Assembly (NCBI GenBank): GCA_027625915.1
Contig: JANTQA010000008.1
Span: 6,379,501-6,443,500 of the forward strand
From: Anaeramoeba flamelloides
Taxonomy: Eukaryota; Metamonada; Anaeramoebidae
Length of the DNA: 64,000 nt
Direction: 5' to 3'
Part shown: in pieces, positions 25,657-43,629 of the stretch
Layout: every line of letters starts with the position of its first letter
Position numbering within the stretch: the first letter of the stretch is position 1
Position numbers and translations under genes: made by a program
The notes under the pieces: model-generated
Databases searched by the model: none
Seen by the model: the letters and a program-made list of their open reading frames with translations, nothing else
Told to the model about the DNA's origin: nothing

Positions 25657-27417
25657 CATTTTAATTATTAATTTTGGGGTAATGAAATAAAAAATAATAG
25701 ATGATTAAAAAATTAGATTTTTTGGGTAAATTGGATAAAAATAAAATAAATTTAATCTAAACTTCATTTCAAATTTTTTGACTCACTTAAAATAATAAAT
25801 TGGATATATATATATATATATATATACCCTTTTGTTTTCAAGAAAAACTAACAATTAAAAATAATTTATAATTCACTTTTAAATCATTTCAGTATATATA
25901 AAAACCTGATTATTTTAAAAAATTAAATAAAAATAAAATCAAAAACTAAAAAAAAGTGTTTTATAATTTTTCAAATGTGCATTACCAATTTTTTATTACT
26001 GAACTTTCACTGAAAAAAAGTTAACAAGAATATTTTTTCTTAATAATTAAATCCATTTTCAAAGACATTACATAGTCTCAAGTTTCTTAGTAATTATTTG
26101 TCTTTTCGAAGATCTTTTTTTTTTTAACACATTGATCTTTTGAAAAAAAAAAAAAGAAAAAGAAAAAGAGAAAGAAAAATAAAAGAAAACCAAAAATTTG
26201 AAAAAGCAAACAAAAATTTGACCAAATTAGTGAATATGATCTTATCAAAATTTGAAAAATTTTTTGTTAAGAATACTGGAATAAACCCTCAAAACTACTC
26301 CCATTAACATTATAAAGTGAGTCAAAATTTTTGAAAAATAGCTTGATTTATTTTTCTTAAACAAAAAACATGTGGTATTATCGATATTTTAGAAGTTTTT
26401 TCTCAATTGACTCACAAAATATTTTTATTTCTTATTAAAGAGATTCAACAATTATTAGTTTTATGATTTTTTTTATTAAAAACAATTAAAGGCATCTTAT
26501 ATATATATATATATATAATAAATTAAATTTCATTGCTTTTAATGTAGGAATTTATTCACACCCTATTTGCTAGAAATATAAAGTTATATAAATATTTATG
26601 TTGTTTTGCCTTACCTCAATTTTTTTTAGGAAAATTTAAGCTGAATTTATTTCAAAAATATTTTTTTATATTAGCTGTTTTTGGTTTCTAAGTAAATTAT
26701 AGTCCAAAACTTTTAAAATGTTCATTTTTTTAAGTTTTTTTCAAATGGTTTTATTACAAACTTTATTTAGTTTGGGTATTAGAATAAAAATAATTACATT
26801 TTTAGTACTTCGTGATATGATGATAATATGAACATAATATGATTATTCATTTAATTTTTTTGACGTTGTTGTATTCATATTATATGTATGCTGTAAAACA
26901 AAAAAATAAAACTTACAAAATTTTCATTTTATCTGTACAAAAACTAGAATTGTTTCGTATTTATTTTCAAAAGTAGTACTCTTTAAATTTTAAATGCTGT
27001 TTGATTATTATGATTTATTTGATTTCTGTGATTTTTAGTTTAAAAAAAAAATTTATTTTTTTGAATCTGATTTTTTTTTTAATTTACAGTATTATCATCA
27101 TATTTGAAAAAAAAAAATTTGAGTTTTTTAAATAATTTTGTTGTTTTTTTTTTTTTGCAAGATATGAATTTTTAATTGTTTTTTAGTATATTTCTAGTAA
27201 AAAATCCGATTTTCATCTGGACATTTGTCTGATTTTAATGTGTTTTCATTCAAATAAAAATTATTGTTGTTTGAATGTTAAATAATTTTTCAAGTAAATC
27301 TTTAGTTTTCAGTTTTTTTTAAATGAAAATCATTTATTATTTACCTTTCAGAAAATTCTCGAAAATCAATTAAAAATTAATAAAAATTAGTTTCGAATAG
27401 GGATATAAATTATTTGT

Positions 27418-27452
<35 letters not shown>

Positions 27453-28274
27453 TTTATAAAAGCAAAACAAATCCACAAATACATTAATTCCAATAATATT
27501 GAAATTCCGAAATAAAATTTATGATGTGTAGACAGTTTTCTTATATCTTTATTTAAACTCTTTTCCAAACAAAAGGGCACATATCTCAAATCATCAATAC
27601 CATTAAATTTGATTGTTAATAAGATAATTACTTATTGGTGATTTTCATTTGAATTATTCATTTTTTCATTTTTTCAATTTTAGTTTTTTATTGGTTTATT
27701 TATGGATATTGAACCGTTGTAAAATGAAAAAAACAAGATAAGAAGAAATCAATTTGGAAATAATATACCAGTATAAAAATGGAAACAGTTTAAGTTTGAT
27801 TTCAAATGAGCTAGATATAGGAATTAAGAAAGACCATTATTGGATTGATGTATGGAACAAAGAAAAAAGAGAAATAAAGAAAAAACATTCGAAAAAAATA
27901 CCCAGATGAATATTAGCTTTATATTCAAATTGAGACTTTAAAGAACAAAAGTTCTATTTGTAAAGAGTTATCAATAAAATGTAAAGAACTGTTTCCCAAT
28001 TCGCTTTGTTCAAAGGTTTTTATCGATTTTATAATTTTTTCTTTACAATTTATAAAATGAGAGTTCTCATTTCAAATAAAAGGACGCATATCATTTTTTA
28101 AAATATTTAATTTATAGTTTTCTTGTTTTGTTTTAATGAGTTTTAAATATTCAGTTGAGTGTTTTTTTATGTTTTAAAGAGTTTCTTATATTTTAGAATG
28201 ATACCACAATTAAAATGATTCAATTATGAATAATTCTTGAAAATTTCTGTACCCTTTTATTTCAAAAAGAGTTG

Positions 28275-28314
<40 letters not shown>

Positions 28315-29857
28315 AGGTCATACATGTTTTCGTTTGAAAACCGCGAAAGATTTAAAAAATCGCGTTTTTTCGATTTTTTGCTGGTTTTTTCATTTCATTC
28401 GCTGTTTTCGTTCTTTGGTTTTTGAAAAAGTCCTCAAATTCTTTTGAAATTATACTTTTCGTTTCTGGGATATGAAAAAACGCAAACGAAAAAACTTAAA
28501 AAGCGAAGGAAAAAAAAACAATAAAAAACGGTTAGGGAGTAATTGCCTTAAAAGTATTTTTAAACAATGTGAAATTTGTGATTGAACATTAAGGTTGTGG
28601 TGGGAGGGGGGGGGTATTTAAAACCATGTAAATAGTTTGATTTTCTATTTTAGAAATGCTAAAACATCACTCGTAGGATTTCTGTTTAAAATTCTTGAAA
28701 ATTCTAAACACTCTAAATACTAAGTAAAAGAATTATTTTTATTTTAAATTTACTATTTGTGGTAGAAAAGTAGGCTAAAATTTCACTTTTTTACTCATTC
28801 CAAATTAGATCAGCTCACCAATTTTTTTTATAGTGTCATTACATCTCCCAATATAATTTTTTATCGATCACAATAAAATTGTTAAAAATTATTAACATAA
28901 AAATTTTTTTTTTTCAAAATTACTAAATTTGTAAAAGGTGATCAGTAATTTTTCAATTTTTATCAACTCTGCTTCAACTTATGTACAAGAAAATTCATTT
29001 ACTTAATTTTTTTTTGATAATTTAAAACCATTTTTACACCTATTTTTCTTTTTAATTAATCCATTCTCACATGTCTTGTTTCTTAACTTTTATCTATTTT
29101 TGAGTCCCTTATTAAGTTATTTTAAATAATAATTTCATTTTTTTATTATTAATGTTTTAACAATTTTGTTTTTAAATAATTCTTTTGTTGGTTTTTTATC
29201 CAAAATTTTTACTTTCAACATTTTACAAAATATTTCTTTGCTTAATGGTGGGAACAAATTCTTAATCTGTGTCAAACTAAGTAATACGCCCTTTCACTTA
29301 TTTATTTAATTTTAAGAATTATAATATTATTACTTTATTAAATTTACCTATTCTATTATAATGTGTATTTACTTAAAAATAACAAGTGGAAATTGATTAA
29401 CCAAAAAATATTAATTAGAATATACCTTTCACAAGTGTAGAATGTTTAAATTATATTATCTGGTAAATTTGATTTACAATTATTAGTATTTAATGGATTA
29501 TTTTTTTTTTATAAACTTCTTTTTTTTTTTTGTGATCGATCATAAAATTTTATTTTTAACACGTCTTCTATTACATCAAAATAAATTTTGATTCAAAATT
29601 TTTTGATAATTACTTTTTTGATAACAACCTAAATTATTATATACAATAAAACATTCTATCGATTATTTTGTTTATTTTTATCTTTTTATTTATTGATTTT
29701 TTATGGTTTCAATAATTAAAGATTTTCAAGATGTGTAAGATAAATAAAGATGTAAATTTAAATTGTTTTTTTTGAAAAATACTCTTATGTAAATGTATTT
29801 GTAACCACCTGAATTCGTGGTTTTTTTCGTTGTGCCCTTTACAAAAATATATCATGT

Positions 29858-29896
<39 letters not shown>

Positions 29897-32247
29897 AAAC
29901 GATTTTTACGCGTCGCTCACGCGTGCGCAAACGCGTTTCATTACATCAAAAAAATCGTCATACCTGTGATATATATATATATATATATATATGAATATAT
30001 TAATTGCAAATATTTTATCTTTTCATCAAAATATTGTTTATGAAAAAAAAATATTTTTTTTGGGTTTTGTGTTTTGTGTTTTGTGTTTTGTTTTTTGTTT
30101 TTAATTGGAATAATAATAATCAAAGAGTGGATATTTTACGGTGTAAGAATTTTTGCTTGGTGTAACTGTAGTATTATCTATACTTTCTAAGTATTTTTGA
30201 ATTTTTGTAAGAGCTTCTTCTGGATCTGTAGAAGTTGTAAAACGCGTATAACTTTTTAATTGCTCTCTTGGGTTTGGTTTCAACATTCTTCCCATATCAA
30301 ATGCTCCACTCATTCCTATTAAATCAAATGCATTCAATCTTTGAAATTTTTAAAAAAATATAAATTTGCATAAAATAAAATTATTTATTAAAAATATTTA
30401 TGTGAACTAGATAACAGAAATGATTGTTGTAATAGCTGGAACTTTCAGCTAAATCTAAAAAAAAAAAAAAAAAAATCATCTATTTTTTGAAAATATAATT
30501 TTGTGATTTGGGCTTTTTCAGCAAATGAAAGTGAGACTGAATAAGGAGATTGATTTACTCATTAATAAATTACATTTATAAGGGAAACCCCAAGATTATT
30601 CTTGGATGTGATTCCTTAACTCTTGTAAATGGTGTAATTTTTGAATTTGGTAAATTAATACTTATTAAAATTGATGATTGTAAAATAATGAAGAAAATCA
30701 AATAATATGACTGTAAAGTTTAATGTATGTGTAAAAAGAGATAGGGAAATTGAAAAATTATCAATTAGAAAGAATTATAATTACTTGTTTTCTTATTTTT
30801 TTTATTTTTTCTCTTGTTTTACATATTATTAGAAAATTTTTTTTGATAAAATCAGACCTTTAATTGATCCGGAAATTTATTAGAATATATTATTTACAAT
30901 CTTCAAAAATACTGATTAATTGAGTAATTGCAAAAGAAAAGTCATTTTGTCTTAATTTTTTTTTTTTTTTTTTTTTTTTACAATTGATCCTCATAGTCAA
31001 AGGTAATTTTGGCATTTGATAGTTCTCGTTGCAGAAAAAAAGTTTCAACAAGATTTTTAATTGAGAACCTTCATAGAATCACAGAAACTTGAAAAGGAAA
31101 AGTAAGATCAATTAATAAAAGAAAAAATAAAAGATTAACGTTATGGAAAAAAAAGTTAAATAGGGAAAAAAAGTGAAACATGGTTTATAATTGGGAACAT
31201 TACTGAAAATGAAAAGTAAGATCAATTAATAAAAGAATAAATAAATAAATAAAGATAAAATGTAGGATAAAAAAATTGTAACAGTTTTCCCAAGTTGGAA
31301 AGTTCAAAAATATTTAAAAATTATACAAATAATAATACTATAAATAAGCAGTCGTGTCGTCAAGTGCAGCCAAGTGCCTAGGTTTTCTTGGAATTTTCTG
31401 TTTTATCTGTTAAGTTTTATAGGTTTTTTTGAGGTTTTCTATTTTATTTGTGAAGTGTTCTAGGTTTTTTTTACTTTTTGAAATAAACAGAAAATTTTAA
31501 TAAATTTTCGGTTTATTACAAAAAGTAAAAAAAAAACCTAACGAAAATCTATTGATTTTCTAAATAAAATAGAAAACTCAAAAAAACCTAACGAAAATTT
31601 ATGAATTTTCCAAATAAACTAGAAAACCTCAAAAAAACCTAGAGCACTTAACAAATAAAACAGAAAACTCAAGAAAAGCTAACGGCTGTTTTTTTTAATT
31701 TCAGAAATAAACCAAAAATTTATTTAATTTTCGGTTAATTTCTCAAATTAAAAAAAAAACTCACAACAAAAGATATTTAAAATGGAAGATTTCAACTTTC
31801 ATTTCAAAACTCAGAAATTTTTCAAATTACCTTAACAGGTATTTTTATGTTATGAATAAAAATAAATCAAAATATTGTGAATTATGTAAAAAAAAAACAA
31901 TTTAGAAATAATTGAAGAATTAGATCATTTTCTCTGGAATTGCGTTGCCTGGGATATGAAAATAATCGTAAAATCTGGATATCTAAATTAAAAAAAAATT
32001 AATATTTCTAGTATATTAAAAAATAATATTATTACTATTTTTGATATTATTAGAAAAAGAGATTCGTCATATTTATTAGCCTTTGTGGGTAATAAACTTA
32101 TTTTTGAGTCTTTAATAAAATTCCTTAATAAAAATTTAGGAATTCGTGAAGTGCTGTAGAGTGCCTAGGTTTTTTTTTTAATTTTAGAAATTAAAAAAAA
32201 CCTAACGACAAACAAGAGTGGTTAATAACCCCCCCCTTAAATAATAA

Positions 32248-32281
<34 letters not shown>

Positions 32282-34266
32282 GTTTTTTGAATACCATCTT
32301 TTAGCCTGGGTTTTTCTTTTATTAATCAATTGATTAAAAATTTGTTCAAAAATTTGACTTTTTTGAGATCTCCAAAATATTACACAAACAATTTTGATGT
32401 CTTTCAGTAATAAAGGGGATTTAAAAGAGCTTTTGTTGTTTTGATTGAAAATAAATAAATGGATTATTCTTTAAAGTTAATTTATTTCTTCTGTTAATTG
32501 ATTTTACTATTTGTTTTCAGATTTCTGTGATTCTATTAATATTCCCAATTAAAAATCGTGTTGAAGATTTTTTAAAGTTTTAATTTTTTTTTCCCAAATG
32601 TCTAGCCAATTTTCACTCAAATTAATTTTGAATTAAACAAAAAGGTGCCATAAAGGGATGTTAAAAATGTAATATAAATGATAGATTCAAATACCACAAT
32701 TAGTTGGTTCAAATGGTGTATTAAATTAATAATAGAAAATATTTTTAAATAAATGTTTCAATGGAAAGCCCAAAACTCAAGAATAGAAAAAATTAAAATG
32801 TAAAGAGAAAAAGAATGAAGAAAAGAACAAAAATTACATCTTTTTTTTTCCTTGTTCCTGTTTTTTTCCACCACTTTCTTCAACTAACCCCCCACCAAAA
32901 ACATTTTCCACAGTATATTTTCTAGATGGTGTGTTTTGTGATTTTAAGCCACTATTTTGACAAGCAGTAAAATGTTATGTATTTTAAAAATTGTGAAATT
33001 GAAAAAAAAAAAATCGAATTTGTATTGAATTTAGGGGGAAAACATTTTTGTAAGGAGAATCAAATCAAAAAATCAATGAAAAGAATAAAATTTTTACACT
33101 TTAAACCAAGGGTCTTCTTTAATTTGCTGAAGAGAAGCTCTTTTCAGAGGGTCTGCAACAAGGATTTTTTTTAGCAGGTTTTTCACTTTTTTACTAAAGT
33201 GATTGGGGTATTTAATATCCACATTTTTGATCATCTCAAAAAGAACTTCAAGGCTTGGATCGTCCATTGGCAAATAGCCCGCAAGAAAAACAAATAAAAT
33301 AATGCCACAACTCCAAATATCTGCTGCTTGTCCATCATAGCCTTCACCAGCTATGACTTCTGGGGCAACATAATTGGGTGTACCACATGCAGTTTGAAGA
33401 ACATCCTCCTTGTCTGTTTTTAATGCACTCAATCCAAAATCAGAGATTTTTAAATTGTCGTCCCCATTCAGAAGAATGTTTTCTGGTTTTAAATCCCTAT
33501 GACAAATTCCTTGTGAATGGACAAATTCCAATCCTGTAGAAATTTTTGATTTTTTTGTGAGTTTGTTAGTTTTGTTTTTGTTTTAGTTTTGTTTTTTGTT
33601 TTGTTTTTTTATTTATTAGGTGAAGTTTTGTTTTATGTGAAATTATGGTTAGCCCCCAAAATTTAAGAAAAAAAATTAAAAGGAAAAAGGATCAAAAAAA
33701 AGAAAAATAAATAAAGGGTATGAAAAAGAAAATTACCTGAAACCAATTGTTGAAAATAGAAACGAGCAACCTTCTCACTAAATTTACCATTGTTTGCAAT
33801 CTTGTAAAACAATTCTCCTCCTGTTAAAAGTTCAAAAACAAGATAAATTCTTTGTTTGGAAACAAGCACGTCCAATAATTTTACAACGTGTTTGTGCTTT
33901 AAACTTTTCATGATAGAAATCTTTTGTTTTTGGAGTAAATTTTTTGAATTAAATAAACAGGAAAAGATCAAAACAAAATATCTGTTAAATAAAAATTTTT
34001 ACTGTTTTTTTTTTTTCAAGTGAGAAGTGGAAAAAAAATAACAAGAATATGGAAACCAAAAACAATAAAAAACTACAGAATAAAACTAAAAAACAAACTT
34101 CTTTTTTAATTTGATCTGACATATTTTCCCTTAAGATTTTTTCTTTATTCATAATTTTGATAGCAACAAATTCTCCGTTTTCAGAATTTTTTGCTTGTTT
34201 AACTTTACCAAAAGCCCCTTCACCTAGTGTGTCTCCAATTTCGTATTTACCTACTTTTCGAGACAT
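25416..34266 (-). CDS. CBL-interacting-type Ser/Thr kinase (CIPK/SnRK3) with NAF motif, 430 aa, six exons
   Basis: Exons (minus strand): 34099-34266, 33737-33920, 33098-33533, 32838-32951, 30140-30338, 25416-25607. All five junctions agree in phase and total 1,293 nt ending TAA. The catalytic domain is residues ~7-262: P-loop GEGAFGKV (15-22), VAIK lysine 37, HRDLKPEN (129-136), DFG 149-151, and activation-loop end CGTPNYVAPEV. A linker follows, then NAFDLIGMSGAFDMGRM from residue 303. This is the NAF (FISL) motif through which CIPKs bind Ca2+-loaded calcineurin-B-like sensors and are released from autoinhibition. The last exon (SMSPKVHLVDFRKQRGNVFE) matches the C-terminal PPI/KA1 region. The length equals that of plant CIPKs. 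All catalytic residues are present, so an active kinase is expected. No CBL gene is in the window. Introns 4 and 5 are 2.5 and 4.5 kb and filled with repeats; the others are short. Confidence 0.9.
25608..30139 (-). other. Fifth intron of the CIPK-like gene, repeat-rich
   Basis: Holds several (TA)n tracts (about 25636-25656, 25803-25828, 26497-26516, 28277-28311, 29858-29892, 29968-29993), an A27 run near 27424-27450 and a G-run (GGGAGGGGGGGGG) near 28603. No convincing exon was seen inside it. Confidence 0.6.
28300..29990. mobile_element. Possible inserted element bounded by (TA)n tracts with CACAGGT ends
   Basis: Right after a (TA)n tract the left side reads ATATCACAGGTCATAC. At the other end, GTATGACGATT read on the minus strand follows ATATCACAGG next to another (TA)n tract. 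The ends thus form a short inverted repeat, CACAGGT(C)AT, flanked by TA. Both ends also carry locally CpG-rich DNA, at 28330-28520 and 29893-29940, unlike anything else in the window. No transposase frame is visible. A TA-targeting element (Tc1/mariner-like) is one reading; expansion of TA repeats around an old insertion is another. Confidence 0.35.
31030..32590. mobile_element. ~1.55 kb composite inverted-repeat element in CIPK intron 4
   Basis: The left arm, ~31035-31115 (TTCAACAAGATTTTTAATTG, then ATAGAATCACAGAAA), returns reverse-complemented at ~32490-32575. A partial extra copy of the left arm lies at ~31190-31235. The core shares AATTGGGAACATTA with the 459 bp MITE at 7957. Inside are a strong hairpin region (31345-31690, many AGGTTTTTT...AAAAAACCT arms), a decayed LINE zinc-motif fragment at ~31865-32150, and an (AAT)n microsatellite at ~32240-32279 preceded by a C run. 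It appears to be a nest of insertions. Confidence 0.55.
31860..32155 (+). mobile_element. LINE C-terminal zinc-motif fragment
   Basis: The plus-strand translation gives YCELCKKKT, then after one frame change EIIEELDHFLWNCVAWD, the same Cys-x2-Cys ... His ... Cys arrangement as the LINE fragment near 3.6 kb. A further stretch, SSYLLAFVGNKLIFESLIKF, follows. At least one frameshift and one stop are present and there is no RT domain, so this is a 5'-truncated fossil. Confidence 0.5.
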
Positions 34267-35180
34267 TTTTTAATAATTTAATCGTCAACAATCAAAAGAT
34301 TGAAAAATAAATAAAAATGATTGAATTGACCTCGATTAAAAATTAGCGGTTTATTTTTCCTCTATTTGGAATTAATTTGTTATATTTATAAAGAAAAGAA
34401 TGGTTGTGTGAGTTTCTTCTATTTAAAGTTCTGATCATTAAAGTATGGAAAGTTTTTTTACCTCAAAATGTTGTTCTGCAATTTCCAATTTTTAGTATTT
34501 CTACATTAGGTAATATTTCCTCATATCTTGGAACTATTTCAAAGCTAAAGCAATATTTAAAGAGGTGTGTTGTTATAGCTGTTGTTGGGTGTTAGTTTTG
34601 GAGATAATTTTTATTGTATATCTTTGAAAATTTTCATTTCTTTTGATTTTTTTATTTGTAAAAAATTACTTTTGATTTTTAAAAAGTTTTTAATTTGACA
34701 AATAAATTTTAAAATTGAAATTGAGTTAAATAAAATACTCAAAATGAATTCTACCTTGATGAAATTGAATTAATATATAAAACTGAATTATTTCAGATAT
34801 CTAAGAATACTTATAATAAGATATTTTTATAGATTGTAGTATGGGATTATTTTTACTATAAAACCCCGTTTATTTAATATTTTGAAGAGCTGATAGATAG
34901 TGTATTTTTCTTCTTATAATTCTAGTAGTATTTGGAATAAAAAAATCAAATATAGAATTTTATCAAAATTGGTTCATTATTAAAGAATTGACAAAAAAAA
35001 TCGAGGTAGATTCATTTCCTTACATTATACTCTACCTGTGTAATTCCAGGTTCAAAAACTGGATAATCAAAAGAGTGTGTATTTGTGAAAAAGATATCCA
35101 AATTGAATTAGATTTTTATTAGTGGTAATTGTAAAAAAGAATTTATTTGTGTTTTAGAGAAAAGATTTTGAAATAGGTAT
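34267..35180. promoter_or_regulatory. Upstream region of the CIPK-like gene
   Basis: The 5' flank of the kinase start codon is T/A-rich with no recognised promoter motif. A 63-codon plus-strand frame at 34404-34595 has no domain and overlaps the likely promoter, so I reject it as a gene. Confidence 0.3.
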
Positions 35181-35185
35181 AATAA

Positions 35186-36436
35186 ATAGTTTAAGGTTTA
35201 CAATCACTTGAAGTGGAAAAAAGATCATTTTGTGTCGGGTGTAAAAATTATGTTATTTTGATTCTAAAATGATCTATCTTCAACTTGGTATTAATTAAAT
35301 AAGTGGTTAAAAAATGAAAATTTTCGTTTTTTTTTTCAGGAATCATTATTAAAGAGTGTAAAACTGATAGATTGGGAGACAAAATAATAGTTTTTGTTTT
35401 AGGGTTGAAAGTCAATTACCAAATCATGAAAATTCTCTAAAAGCTCAAATCTTATATACATGTTGTAATTTTTTAGACTTTTTTTCATAAAATAGAAAGT
35501 TTATTAGGTATTTCTCTGAATCTTGTGAATAAGTTAAATGGATCTGTGTTTGTGTGTTTTTAAAAATTAAACGTTCAATATTAAAGCAATACAAGTTTCC
35601 TATTTTTGGGTTTTAGAAGAAAATTCTTCCATTTTATGCAATTACCTTTTATAAAAAAAAAATAGTTTTTTTTTAAACAACTCAAAATAAAGCCAAACCT
35701 AATTAAAAATATAATTTACCAAAACAAAAATTTCAATTTTTTTAATACTTAGCTTCTAGTCGAAAAAAAAATCCTCAAAAGTCCCTAATTCTTAAAGAAA
35801 AGAACATTTTTAAGGACTAAGTTCCCACCCTTGAGGGAGTTGGGAAATTGTGTTATTTTTCTTTGACTTCTCACAAAAAAATTTAAAATTGGTAAGAAAT
35901 TAGATAAAAAAAAAAAAACATTTTTTGTCATCTTTACCCTTGCAAGTAGACTATTTTTTCTTTCTTTTTTAACAAAAAAAAAAAATCATTGTAAAAAAAA
36001 ATACCTTTTAGGGATTTTCAAGTGCATTTCAAATTTGAGAACAATTCAAAATTGTAAAATCAAATTTAAAAAATATGTAGAACAGCACAAGAAAATAATG
36101 TGATTTCTGCAAGTTGAAATTGAAATACTAAAATATTAAAATCAAAATTTTGTATAATTTAAAAACAACAAAAAATGTGAAAATTATTGAAATTGTGAAA
36201 TTTTACTATTTTTTCTAAAAGAAATTCTCATTGGATAAATATTACTTATATTACATAACTCTTTCAAGGGCAATTTTATACATTATTTTACTGTTTTCAC
36301 CAAAAAAGTAGTCCATAATCACTTATATAATTAATACCAAGTTGAAGATAGATCATTTTAGAATCAAAATAACATTATTTTTACACCTAATGCAAAATGA
36401 TCTTTTCTCCAGTTTGAGTGATTGTCAACCTAAAGG
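35186..36436. mobile_element. ~1.25 kb non-autonomous element with ~125 bp TIRs
   Basis: The left arm, 35186-35310 (ACAATCACTTGAAG, AAAAGATCATTTTG, then TTTTGATTCTAAAATGATCT), returns reverse-complemented with few mismatches at 36310-36436. The inner half of the arms is nearly identical, suggesting a fairly young insertion. The interior has no long frame. It sits between the 3' end of the P4-ATPase gene and the 5' end of the CIPK-like gene, both on the minus strand, so it may affect the kinase promoter. Confidence 0.75.
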
Positions 36437-36439
36437 CAG

Positions 36440-37270
36440 AAGCTTTTGGTTTAGAAAATTTAATCAAAAAATTCATGAAAAAACAAAAAAAAATGAAAGA
36501 ATTAAAATAAATAAAGTGGCTTCAAAAAAAAAAAACAATTAAATCAAAATTACAACTGTCAGTGAACTTTTTGTAAGATTTTAATTTAGCAAACCAGAAT
36601 TTTTTATTTTATTGCTCAAACTTTTATTCAAAAAAAAAATTTGTTTTTATTTGTTTTATTTGAATTTTATTTTTTTATGTTAAAGTTGTTATTACTCTTG
36701 TTTTTAGTAGTATAAATAATTATTTGAGAAAAAAAAAGGAAAATGAAATAGTATCTTCTGTGAATAAACATCTTAGGATTCTAAAAATAGAAAATTATGC
36801 GAAAAAAAAAAAAAAAAAATAGAAAATTATCATCAAACGATTACCTCTGTGAAGGTCTAAAAACAAAATTTTCAATTATTTTGTTTTAATTCTCAATTAG
36901 TTTTTTAAAACTGATAAATTCACATAAATATCTGAAAATTTTTAATTATTTTTCCATTTTTTGAAATTTTTTTACACATCTCACCAATAAAGCATTCTCA
37001 TTTGATTTAAATGCTCAGAAAACTTTTTAAAAATGGTTTGACTTCAAAAGATTCTTTCTCTTGAGTTGTTTTCAAAGTTAAGCTACTAAATGACAAAAAT
37101 GGAAATTGAACTAAAAATTTTGTTCAATAAATTTGAATTTATCAGTAAAATTAAAAATTTAATCAAAAAAAAAAAAAAAAAAAAATAAAAAAATTGACTT
37201 TGATTATTTTATGTAATTTTTAAAATAAAAGTTAAAATAAATAAAAAAAAAAAAAAATAAAATAATTTAA
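36440..37270. other. 3' flank of the P4-ATPase gene
   Basis: Homopolymer-rich; A runs lie at ~36806-36820 and ~37167-37183 just beyond the P4-ATPase stop. No other feature seen. Confidence 0.4.
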
Positions 37271-37272
37271 TA

Positions 37273-43624
<6,352 letters not shown>

Positions 43625-43629
43625 TGATT

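Noticed and set aside
29709-30123. Minus-strand frames containing poly-(Ile-Tyr)
   Set aside because: They are translations of (TA)n tracts next to the CIPK exon.
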